A DNA stretch of 64,000 nt from Sphaerolaimus hirsutus (Eukaryota; Nematoda; Chromadorea; Monhysterida; Sphaerolaimidae): NCBI GenBank assembly GCA_964036195.1, contig OZ038455.1, positions 8,573,855 to 8,637,854 of the forward strand. Direction: 5' to 3'. Below are positions 53,676-64,000 of this stretch, piece by piece. Made by a program: the position numbers and the translations under genes. The notes beneath the pieces were generated by a model. It ran no database searches, was not told where the DNA came from, and worked only from the letters and a program-made list of their open reading frames with translations. The first letter of the stretch is position 1. Every line of letters begins with the position of its first letter.

Positions 53676-54068
53676 AGTAGAGCCTGGCGCTGATGCATCT
53701 GGCGCAACTGGGCGCCCATAGCGCCACGGAACTTTCTGCGCATCTGTGGAACTCCGCTGTGCATTATTAAACCACTTGATTCGGGTTCGAAGTCGTAGCG
53801 CTTTCGAATAGCGCAGAATAAAGAAATCACATAAATTCAGAGGATTTATTGGCATGAAATCATGGCCAGGCGACATGAATAATGTCGTTTTTTCTTTGTG
53901 TAGACATGGAAAAGAACTCTGACGCATCGACACTGTGTGCGTGGTTGTAGCATTTTAATATTTTTACTATCTTCCTAGATATTTTCCTTAGTTTGTATTT
54001 ATTTACTCGGTTGTGTAATTAGATTTTGCTGAATTAGCTTCATATTTCATCACGCTCTTATACTTTTA

Positions 54069-54522
54069 AGCGGCGTTTACACTGACACGTGTGACGACAA
54101 AAACTTTTTGGGCTTTCAACTTTCTTTATGTCATGAAAATTGAATAATTGTTGTGTCAGACACCTAGATCTCGATCACTCTTTCTGCCTAGGACAAACAT
54201 AAATTTTTATATATGACGTTATCATACACAATAAAACGTAACAAAATTTTTGTCGTCACAGGTTGTCGGTTCGAGTTGTTCCCGGGAGCCTCGTTAACGA
54301 GGCTCCCGGGAACAACTCGAACCGACAACTTGTGACGACAAATTTTCGTGTTTGTTTTATTGTGTATGATCACGTCATATATAAAAATTTATGTTTGTCC
54401 TAGGCAAAAAGAGTGATCGAGATCTAGATATCTGACACAACAAATATTCAATTTTCGTCACATAACGAAAGTTGAAAGCCCCAAAAAATTTTGTCGTCAC
54501 ACGTGCCAGTGTAAACGCAGCT
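54069..54522. mobile_element. Family J near-perfect palindrome, two 227-base arms
   Basis: Centre tcgttaacga at 54291-54300. The arms mirror almost base for base (gttcccgggagcctcgtta / taacgaggctcccgggaac) out to agcggcgtttacactg and cagtgtaaacgcagct. Differences are a few point changes and short indels. Ends match the 10512-10915 element. Confidence 0.85.
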
Positions 54523-54886
54523 TTAGTAGTAGGCACATTTATTTTACCACTTTCCTAAGTATCTATTTAGCACATTCTAACGCGTGGTCAAAAAATCCGA
54601 GCAGTGTCGCCCGTGTGCCTCGCAGCCAATCAGCGATCACCTCTAACTCTAACCGACTAAAAACACTACACCTAAATACATTCTCACAATCCACCTACGC
54701 GGCACACACACTGCAGTATTATCTTATTTTCTATTTATTTTTAGTATCAGACAGGCAAATCGAGACCCGGCCGCACATTTTCCCATCGATATCGGCTGTA
54801 TATTATTCCATATATTCCTGCACTTTGTGTTGTGTTGACTGAGTTGCCATTTAAAATTTAGTTGCCAGTGAATTTTTGCCAGAAAA

Positions 54887-57800
54887 ATGGCAAGCAAAAC
54901 CAGTGGCAAAGCGTCTGCTAAGGCTGTGGATAGTGTGAAATCGCCTGGTTTGTGTAATGTGGTTTTGGTGATATTGGTAGTTGGAAAATAGTGGTTTTGG
55001 TGACCTACACAGGTGTGTCTGGCAGAGGAAACCCTGTAGCTGTACCCAACATAGTACCCAGTCAAATACCAAATATCAAACGCTTTAAAGTGCACTGCTT
55101 AGTAGTTATGCAAGTATTTTAGATTTTCTAGTAGTTTACACAACTGATGTGACAAAAAGATTAGGTCCAATTTCAATTTACCGTATTTCAATTTCAATTT
55201 CAATTTCAATCATCCCTCTTGAATTGACCCCCTTCGTAATACCCCCCGGGCTGAGGGAGCTGAGGAACAACAGACCCCTCGAAATACCCTATTTGAAACA
55301 ATGTACATCGTTTTGTATGCAGTGTACGTTATGCATTTATTGCTGCCAATTAGCATCGCAGCTACACCGGCCGACTAGTTTGTGTAGATATTTACATGTA
55401 GATGTCCAAATGTATCCAGTTTTGGTTATGTAAAAGCCTATTTTTACTATGATCCTTCACGAAAATTTCTGATGAAATAATGAGCCCTTCGAATAAGCAC
55501 ACCTCGAATAAACCCCCTTTAAAATTTGCTGGCGATATAACAAACCCCCTGCGCCTGGGGTATTTCGAGGAAATACGGTAACTCAATTTTTTTGGTGTCT
55601 CAAGGTAAGTGGTACGTTGATGACTGAATTCTTGTCCAAAGACGTGCCACGGAAAGGTTGTTGACTCACTTTTTTCTTTCACACGCAGTTTTGGTGGCAG
55701 GCAAACTAAACTTGAAAAATTTAAAAGTATTTATCAAAGTTAGCATTTTTTAAATTGTGAACCCTCAGAAAAAAACAGTTTTTGGGTTTTGAAACTGATT
55801 TTGACAACGTTGTATTTTTAGGTTATGTTTTTCAATTTTCATGGAACTAAAAGGACTTTAAAATAAGCACCTTATGCGACACATAGTACACAATAAAATT
55901 GTAAACTAGGTATACAAACTAAGACTATGTTTTGTGACATTTTTGCTTTAAAAACTTGCTTTTTCATAGCACGAACTTCACAACACGTCACTATCTAGTC
56001 AATAGATTCATAAGATGCCCATCAATAGGCAAAACCAATTGGCGAGACTTCAGTTTTGTAAATCGTCAAAGTTTTTTTAAATATTGGAAAACTATAATAC
56101 TATTTTGATACTTGTGATTATGAAATGACACTCTGAAAAAATTTTTCTTCTAAAAATTGGAACATTATCAATCTGAATAACGTTTTACTAATTATGCCAA
56201 CATTGGTTAGACCCATTCCACAGTGATGACTGCGCTGCCATCATGCCATGCACTAACAAAAAAAAACAATAAACCTGAGTAAAATGTGTCAACTACATTT
56301 AGTTTCACGTGTTTTTTCCGTAAAGAATGCAGGGTTAGAATCGACTGAATACATGCGCCAAATATTTTAAGTATATTTATGCCATTCCGATATTATTTTC
56401 TACATAAACCTACACATCGATAGTACGCCGCAAAACTAAGCGATGTGTATAGTATTGTATACGTACACTAGTACATAAGTATTCATTTATTACTTTTGCA
56501 TGTTTCCATTCCATTTCCATCCAGTGAAAACTGCGACCACTATGTAGGTTTACACAATTTTTGCCCGTCGCCGCAGAGCGACCTAATGCAGTGTGTGGGA
56601 TTTTCGCCCGGCCGCCCCAATCCACATGCCAATACGCAGTAGTCATACTGTAAACTAAAACTATACTGTCAACTCTAGTGTCCAGTGTAATAATATTGAA
56701 GTCTGTCAAGTAGAGTTATGCACTTGCGCTCGCGCGCGCACTTTCACTTTCACTTTCACTTGTAAAAAGTTGAAGTGATTGACTGTACTATTTTTCAGGA
56801 AGTATATTTATTGGTGTCGCCGTTTTTCGGTTTGACGTGACTTTTTGCGGTACTAAATTTCTTCATGTTTTTAGTATTTTACATCTACCCTTCACCAAGA
56901 TGTTCATTTTGTATTTTTCAAGCCCCAACATGTATTTTTCAATAACGAAGTGAGGGGTGTCTCACGGTGTTTTCTGAAATCTAGATTTTGCTCGATTGTG
57001 AAGTAGCACATGCAGCCGCAAAAGTGTGCTCATTTCCTCTCAGTTCATGCCTTTGCGACGGCGACACCCAATTAGAGAGATAGCGAAGTTACTGCGTGCA
57101 GTTTTATATGTTATAGAGTCCAGTTTCAGGTTGAAGAAGACACGGTAAAAATTATTTTCAGAAAAAATTAATTACAGAGAACCGATTATGAATACCTAGG
57201 TACTTATCTGTAAACCAGTTTTTCACTGATATGTTGACATTTGTAATTTTGTTTGAAAAAATTGTTTTTGTGAGTATTTATGTGTCTGTTTTCAAACTGA
57301 AACTGGGCCCTGTTCTCTACTGCCATAATAAGACCATGGTTATTTCTCATGATAAAGTGTCCGCAAAATGCACAGCGCGCACTCCACTTTTTTTCTAATT
57401 TTACGTCCCGGATTACGGGCAGAATTTTTATGATCTCCTATGATGCATTAGTGCCGTGGAATCGCGCACATCTGCAATTTGCCTCTGAAAATACAAAGAG
57501 AACGCGCATTTTATTTCCCGTTTCTCTCGTACATAAATAATGACATTCTATCTCTATGCGTATGCTCACACTAGTTTACTGCCAGATTCTGGTTAACTCA
57601 TAAATCGGCTTTGACCGTATTTGAGTTTACTGAAATTTGTTGTTCTAAATCCCCATCAACTGCAGTTGACAGACACCTCATTCCGGTAAACTCAAATGCG
57701 TTCAACGTCGATTTATGAGTCAGCGCCAATACTGTCCATATTGATTGCCGCCCACACAAAAAACTAGTCCTGTAAAAACAAATTCATTCAATCCAACCCA

Positions 57801-57964
57801 ACACTCAGATCCGAAAGTCGCGAGCCCAGCGCCGCCAGCACCAGCACCTACTCCAAGTCCGGCACCAGTGAAATCAGTCAGCGACAGCAAAAGTACTGAC
57901 TTCAAAATGGATGACTATAAAAGCAGCATTCAGCCGAGGGTGGGCTACACCAGGACGAACACTG
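54887..57964 (+). CDS. Possible gene start: Lys/Ser/Ala/Pro-rich N-terminus, two exons
   Basis: Exon 1 (54887-54947) has a good start context (aaaaATGGC) and reads MASKTSGKASAKAVDSVKSP before a gt donor. The exon at 57809-57964 has acceptor caacactcag, joins in the same phase, and reads DPKVASPAPPAPAPTPSPAP, later MDDYKSSIQPRVGYTRTNTG, with a donor at 57965. An optional small exon at 55014-55080 (GVSGRGNPVAVPN) is also in phase. Low-complexity, basic, disordered composition. Downstream exons were not found and no domain is seen. Confidence 0.35.
55181..55578. repeat. Family C element
   Basis: Left ccgtatttcaatttcaattt (its terminal block replaced by an attt/caat microsatellite), right tatttcgaggaaatacgg, TA-flanked. 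Confidence 0.6.
55579..57564. other. Two-kilobase interval without a supported feature
   Basis: AT-rich; a tcactttcactttcacttt microsatellite occurs at 56742-56760. No repeat end, RNA gene or exon was recognised. If the 54887 gene is real, this is intron. Confidence 0.35.
57565..57722. repeat. Family K/L-like inverted repeat
   Basis: actcataaatcggctttgac on the left mirrors gttcaacgtcgatttatgag on the right. The inner gagtttactg and cggtaaactc also pair. Confidence 0.55.
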
Positions 57965-58802
57965 GTTTGTTGGCTGTTTTTGGGAGGTTTTGAGGAGATT
58001 TTTGAGGACAATTTTGAGGATTTTTTTTGTGTTTTTGCGTTGTGTTGTGGCTAATTGTTGGAGGCATTGAAAGAGCTAAAATTTCGTGTTTGGGTTCGGT
58101 CGGAAAATGTCGCTTTCAACCCATGAATAGATCAAATTCTTTCAGCAATCGTTTGGTATTTGCACTCGTTTCAACGCTATAAATATTTAAGAAGGACATC
58201 AGAGGCACATCAAAGATATTTCCACACGAATATATATACACATTACGCCCACAATCGATCTGCCGATAAATCCGTAATCGTCCGCACGTTGTCAACTTCC
58301 ATCTTTTACTAAAATCTCCAGCAAGAAACCAAGGTTTTCAAACGCGACCTTGAAAAACGCGCGATTTTTTTGCTGTTTTGCCGCCGTGAATATTTCACCT
58401 CCCAAGGTTGGGTTGCACGAATTTGTCGGTGGATTTCGAGCGAAAACGTGCGCACAACCGCCGTTTTCCCTTATTTACTTTGCACATTTTTTTCACTTTC
58501 ATAAAGATTATGATTTATGGGAATAAATCGTATGGTAATGTCGATGGCCGCCGCGTCCCCCGGTTTTGTTCCACGTGTAAATGTAAAATCAACAATTTTG
58601 ACGAAAGTGCGCACCTCCGATCCGATTCGATCATATATGAAGAAATAAATACGGGAACCATCGAATTTCAGTCATTTCAAGTGAAATTCGATCGCACTCG
58701 AATGCGCTCAAGTGTCACGCAGATGTGTTCATTTTTATCCACAAAAAAATGTGGCCGCGACCATTTCTGCACATTTTTTGCCACAAAAACTGCGAGAGTA
58801 TA

Positions 58803-59684
58803 GCGAGATTTAAGCTACCCGAGATTTAACCCATCGACTGTAAAGCCAAAGTACCTCGCTAGGTAAGCCAAAGTATGGCGACATTTAAGCCACAATTAAC
58901 GTGAAAAAGTGTGTCATCATTTAAGCCATTGTGCCTCAGTATTTAACCCAATGTGTCGACTCGTAAGCCGCAGTACAGGTAAATACATAACATGTATACA
59001 TATAAGATGGATGTATAGACATTACATGTGGCGGTAAGATCAGTCGTTTTTGGCTAATGCACTTGGACATCTGTGGTCAATATCTGGTGGGCTCGAGTAA
59101 GTGGATCATGGATACTTTCGGTCCTAATAAAGCGAAATGGACAACAGACATAAAGAGTGTTTCATGCATGAGAGTATCAAATGGAGAGAAAAAGCTGTTC
59201 ATTTCTATCCACATTATCTTCCATTGCATATGTTTCTTATGCATTTTTCAAGGGGGGTAATAAAATTGATTTGATTTGAAAGTGGGCGCGATATGTTTGA
59301 AATGAAATTTGTGAGTTACCTAGATAAATATATCTATTTCCCTTGTTCATCCCACATTGCAAGTATCATTGGTCACCATGTAAACACATATTTACATTGG
59401 TTCCGCACCAGCACATCAGTGCTATGTATTCGCTGGCATTCAAAAAATACACAAATATGAACTAAATACATGTGTACACACGGCTTAAATAATGACACAA
59501 AATTTGTACTATGTACTCGTGGCTTAAATAATGACACAGTGGGGTTAAATAATGACACACTTTGGGTGACGAGTCGAATGATTGGCTGCGGCTTACGAGA
59601 CGAGGTACTTTGGGTTAAATCTCGATGCACTTTGGCTTACGAGACGATGGGTTACGAGTCGCTGTGGTTAAATAATGGGTTTCC
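58803..59684. repeat. Family I inverted-repeat element with ttaagcc units
   Basis: 58803-58975 holds repeated atttaagcc, gtaagcc and atttaaccc blocks separated by about 20 bases (accatcg/aagtac/ctcg-type spacers). 59475-59684 holds mostly the same units reading ggcttaaat and ggcttacgag. The middle contains AATAAA and a ttgatttgatttga tail at about 59265-59278. Confidence 0.55.
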
Positions 59685-62019
59685 CTCAAAACTGCCATTA
59701 CACCCTCAAAAATGTTACCCGCATCCAGTGTCACAGAAATGAGGAAATGTAATTAAGTTCGGGTTAGAGTTGCCATTCCCGTGGGGACGGGCCTCTGATG
59801 GGGTAATTCAATCATGATGAACTAACGCGCGTGTTACTTTAGTCAACTCAGAGCCCCGCGCAGTTCCCGAATGCGTTCTATATTTGCCTTTTTTCTGAGG
59901 TGTGGTTCATGTACTAAAAAAATGTCTGTAGCTTTTATCACCTGCGAGAGAATTCGATCGTTTGCGATGCGTGTGTTTCGAGTTTTCACTCGCAAGAGTA
60001 CCTAGTCCAGAGTGGTCTGTTTGCCGAACTAAATGGCGGTGCCTTTTTTACGTCGCGCAAAAGCCAGCCGTGCACAATTCACAAAGTGAAAAGCGGTTTG
60101 CTCGAATGGGACAAAATCCAACCCAACAAAACAGCTAACACATTTGCCGCGTGCAAACTAGCTCACGGGGGGCGGCGCGTGTTTGCACAGGCCTAATGCG
60201 TATCAGGTTCGGCACTGTTCGCAGCCCAGGTGCTTTTGCGTGTTCCAAGCGGCGAAAAGCCGTTCGCTGGTTTTGTTGGCGCAAAGTGCTTTGTCGCTTT
60301 TGCTGCACGACTAAAAGTTTGTGTTTGGAAAAAAATCTGTAAATAGAGCCGATGAATAATGAATCGTCACTGGGACAGAGTTGGACATCGAGATAACATA
60401 ACGTGGGATCGGGATGCCGTTGTAGCCACTGAACACGTATCCCACTAAATATGCACTGCAAAAAATAGGTTCGCAGTTCTGTGAAGCCACTTCCACACGC
60501 TTCCACACGCTTCACGAGATTTGTTAGTGAAGTGTCTTCCATACACTTCACCTGTCCTCACGACGGACCAAATTCGTTCATTGCAGCATACTTTGCGTGG
60601 TTCGTGAAGTGTCGTGAAGCATATGGCGACACAGTGAATTGCCATCATGCCGACACTGCGTGTCTGCGTGAAGACACTTCAGGACACTTCACAACGCATC
60701 ACACACCCTTTTGTGCTGTGATGGCTGCACATGATACTTGTGGCTGTCAACTGTGACTGGTGCCGGATTCCCAGCAGCAAGAAAGACAAGATTTCCATGG
60801 AGTAACAATTCACTCTTCAATTCACTCGACAATGGTGTTATACACATGCTAAGTTAGTCTTGATGCCAACTGGTGGATGAATGTTGGCAAGTATGGGGGT
60901 GACGCACAGACGCAAACTATAAGCAACTTGACCCAATTCCACGCCTGTACACTACGACAGCATGACACGTTATGTTAGGTAGCGTCATTTCAATTTTGCG
61001 CCAGCGACCATCCTTTACTTACGGAGTTTATTTGAAGCATGTCGTGGGGGGGGGGTAAATACACCCATATTTTGAGCGCGGAACTTTTCGAAAGAACCGT
61101 GTTCAGCTATGGTATTATATTGGCTCTTTCTGCTGGAAGATTTCAGTCGACGTGAGAGGAAATTGCACCTTGCATGTCGCTGGAATAGTCCTCTATAGTT
61201 CGTCAATACACACGTATATACAATACATATTTATGTAATACATATGATTGAGACAGCCAACACTTTTTTCACTGCGTTACGTCCCAGCGCAGTGCAGTGC
61301 ATACGCGTCTGGTTTCTCGGTGATAGTTGCGCAGCGGCGCTCCTCACAGCCGAGATTATATCACCACCTCGCAGGCTAGTATACATGCTTACGGACAGAA
61401 CGCTATGCAATGAATGCTACCATATTTTGATGAATAAGTTGACGTGGAAAAGTGGGCACCAAATTCACCTAAAGTGGGAGTAATGTGGTCTTCTGATGTG
61501 AATATTTTTACTGTATGTTCGTTTATTCAGGTGGGATATGGTAGATTTCGTTGTAAGGTCCGTAGACTTAACTCGCGGACAGGGCGCCCATTTTGTGAAA
61601 CGTAAAAGTGACAAATGGGCGTTGTTATGAACGAGCCGCGAGTGACAATACACGTGGGAAGCTGTGATCTCAAATCGTAGATAATTTTGTCCCGTCGCTG
61701 CTGACAGATCCCTTCGGATAGTGTGCTTTTCGAGTACAATTGTATTTACTGATCGATAAAATTGTCGACTTCCATCGCCATATCGAATCGCGACACTTCA
61801 CTTCATTTCACTTGCGTTATCTCCAACTTTACTAAAGTTGTTAAAGTTGCACAAAAAGTACCCCCACACTTATTTCAGTCACTTCGGGATGGGGGGGGGG
61901 GGGGCTGACGCACTTGCGTGGGCAAACTGACAACACAATATGCACAGCACAGTGCGCCGTGAACGTCACGTTATGCGAGCGCACGATCGGACCACTGCTC
62001 TGCTTGAAGGCCGGCCTGG
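59685..62019. other. Interval with no firm gene
   Basis: A frame at about 59945-60196 reads VCDACVSSFHSQEYL ... LAHGGRRVFAQA before a stop; it looks protein-like but matches nothing I know. 60480-60690 has several gtgaagtg/cacttcac palindromes. A 14-base G-run is near 61890. Confidence 0.3.
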
Positions 62020-62192
62020 TGCCAGTCACAGACCCTGGAAAATGTCAAATGTCAATGCAAAGTGTCAAGAGTCATGTAAATTGCCATGGAAATGGCAAAC
62101 ACATTGTCATTTTCCAGGGCATTTTCCATGACTCTTGACACTTTGCATGACACTTGACACTTGACATTTTACAGGGTCCGAAAGTGCCCCCT
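62020..62192. repeat. Family D element, near-perfect hairpin
   Basis: Left ctggtgccagtcacagaccc, right ttacagggtccgaaagtgcc. The arms (caaatgtcaatgcaaagtgt and complement) meet near ggaaatggcaaacacattgtcattttcc. Confidence 0.7.
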
Positions 62193-62865
62193 AACGCTGA
62201 AGCTTATGCTTAGTTGTCCGGAATCAGCTGACAGCAGCTTTTCTACGCGAATGTGTGCTAGCGAAGGGCCTGTTATTTCCATGCGCTCTTGCTTTCGCCC
62301 ATATTTTTTTGCTGAGCTTGGGGACGAGCAAAAAACACGGATCAATTGTAAGCATGTAATGGGCCAACTATTTAATGTGTAGTTGCGGGCAGAGATTGCG
62401 TTCGTTGACATTGACAAAACTTTTTTTTGTGATTATGATGAACGCATGAATAGTGTGGAACATGAGTGTAAAGGCCGATATGAGCTGAAAGTTGGGGGAT
62501 TTCATTTCCTTGTTGGTGGAATATTAAGCACAATAAATGTTTCTCGGTGACATGCCGGAACTGAAAAGTGCATGTAAGCGCCAATGAAACAAGCACCGTG
62601 GCGCCATTCAATCGCTACTTGGAATGTGCCACATCTCACGAAAGAAGCACTGTTTCTTTGCTTGAATATATTGCCGCTTTATACTCGCTGTGTTTCCCGT
62701 AATGACCAATGTGTCGTCGTACGGCAACATTCATGTGCCCGAGAAAGCCATTGTACAGAGGCATGTATTTTTACATGAACAGACTGCTTTGAGCTGACCG
62801 TTGAATGTATTTATGTATTTAAAATATTTTTTCGTTATTTTGAGAATACTGAAAGAAACACATTA
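62193..62865. other. Interval with minor repeat fragment
   Basis: 62578-62620 has gcgccaatgaaac ... ggcgccattcaatcgcta, a decayed family E end. Nothing else was recognised. Confidence 0.35.
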
Positions 62866-63242
62866 CCGTATTACCTCGAAATCCCCCAGGGGGTTTATTA
62901 TTTCGCCAGCAAAATTTGAGGGGGGGATAATTCGAGGGGGGGGTTATTCGAGGGGGGGTCTATTATTTCGCCAGAAATTTTCGGAAATTCCCCATACGCA
63001 GATGTAGAAAAATCGAACAATTACGTAGATGTATATGTGTTTATAGGCATATATAATTGTATATACACATAAACCCTTCCCTAACGTCACTTAGCCGTCA
63101 CTTTTAACGTGTGTTCTGCATTGTACAGATCACAAACTACGGTATTTGTCATGTACGTTCTCTTTACACTCAATTTTAGGGGGGGGGGTATTTCGAGGGG
63201 GGGGGGGTAATTCAAGGGGGGGAGTAATTCGAGGTAATACGG
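62866..63242. repeat. Family C element
   Basis: Left ccgtattacctcgaaatccc, right aattcgaggtaatacgg, TA-flanked. It carries the same unique middle as 23018-23455 in reverse orientation. Confidence 0.65.
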
Positions 63243-63258
63243 TATCCAATGTTTTGGT

Positions 63259-63453
63259 GTATACACAGCGGACATCACACTTAGTATGAAAACCTACCAT
63301 AACCCATCTGAATAAAGAATCAAAAATTATACAATTTGTTCATCATACTATTTCGTTTTTATAATGGAATAATTAATCACGAAATTTATCACAAGATTTT
63401 ATTCATTAAATTATGGTAGGTTTCCATACTAGGTGTGCTGTCCGCCGAGTATA
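63259..63453. repeat. Family G element
   Basis: Inverted ends agcggacatcacacttagta and taggtgtgctgtccgcc, with inner aaaacctacc / ggtaggttt also paired. Shares its middle with the copy at 15736. Confidence 0.65.
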
Positions 63454-63709
63454 CCTACTTTGGTGTACCACCTTTTTGGGGTATACCCTAAAATTGTATA
63501 TATATATATATGTACTTGACTGACGTTATTTCAGACCTGTTATAAAAGCATCTATTTTTGTGACATTATTTATGTCACAGAACAGGATTGTTCAGTTGCA
63601 GTAATACGTCATGCTTGAATCGCACTTGATTAGTGTTCGGTTTCCGATTTTCGTCCTACCCATTTTTCTTTCGATCCTTGGAAAACAGAATTAAAGAGTA
63701 ATGATAAAT

Positions 63710-64000
63710 AGTTGTTAAAACGTAATTACATTTACTCGGAAAATATGTATACTTGATTACTGAGTAAATACGTTTACGTTTCCTCCAGAAAAAATACATG
63801 TACTCACGTTTACGCGTAACTTTTTGAAAGTACGCGAGTACAGAAAACGTAAACCGAAAAATTTACGGGATGGATAAAACGTAAAATGAATTGAAACGGC
63901 TGCGAAAATGACAGCATAAATTATCGAAGTTGCGATGTATAGAGAAAATGTCTACTCTCACTTTAACGTTTACTCACTTTTATGTTTTCATGGGTACAAA
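63710..64000. repeat. Family A element, cut by the window edge
   Basis: Left agttgttaaaacgtaattac. acgtttac/gtacgcgagtacag units continue to the end. Confidence 0.6.

Noticed and set aside
1-64000. tRNA, rRNA and other structured RNA genes
   Set aside because: I looked for tRNA A/B-box pairs with cloverleaf context and rRNA core motifs and saw none I could support; a covariance-model scan would be needed to exclude them.

Overview
The window is nuclear DNA from an invertebrate animal. It holds spliced genes for a TGF-beta family ligand, a carotenoid-oxygenase-like protein and a secreted von Willebrand A (VWA) protein, all on the + strand with GT-AG introns. These sit in a dense field of non-autonomous DNA transposons. 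The phylum cannot be told from what I can see. Most open frames of 60-150 codons are chance or repeat-derived; the real genes only appear when short exons are joined across splice sites.

Layout. 1-2945 (minus): an unbroken endonuclease-reverse transcriptase ORF of a non-LTR retrotransposon that runs off the left edge. 2946-21859: no host gene that I can support; nested repeats and a 200-N gap at 18065-18264. 21860-28337: a complete nine-exon TGF-beta family gene (390 aa), with a ~101 bp minisatellite of nine units in intron 4. 28338-33142: repeats. 33143-41201: an eleven-exon carotenoid-oxygenase-like gene (about 614 aa) with a signal peptide, a GPI-type hydrophobic tail and substituted iron-centre residues. 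42711-45349: a five-exon secreted VWA protein (280 aa) with a TATA box. 45564-49877: a young LTR retrotransposon with apparently identical LTRs, coding only gag and a protease-like region. 49878-64000: mostly repeats, plus a likely first exon of a Lys/Ser/Pro-rich protein (54887) and weak orphan exons.

The repeats fall into families labelled here A, B, C, D, E/E', F, G, I, J, K, L, M, P and R. E/E' and M have 8-bp target duplications and hAT-like ends. C, F and P appear to use TA targets. Many families carry long arrays of a short degenerate motif next to their ends, and several are near-perfect palindromes. D is the most interesting: its inverted ends contain splice-donor-like and splice-acceptor-like sequence. 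One D copy makes up a whole intron of the carotenoid-oxygenase gene, and another begins at the donor of intron 2, which suggests introner-like behaviour.

The three host genes have no evident shared pathway; all three products are predicted to be secreted or on the cell surface. Splice structures were inferred by eye from reading frame, GT/AG sites and family resemblance, not from transcripts.
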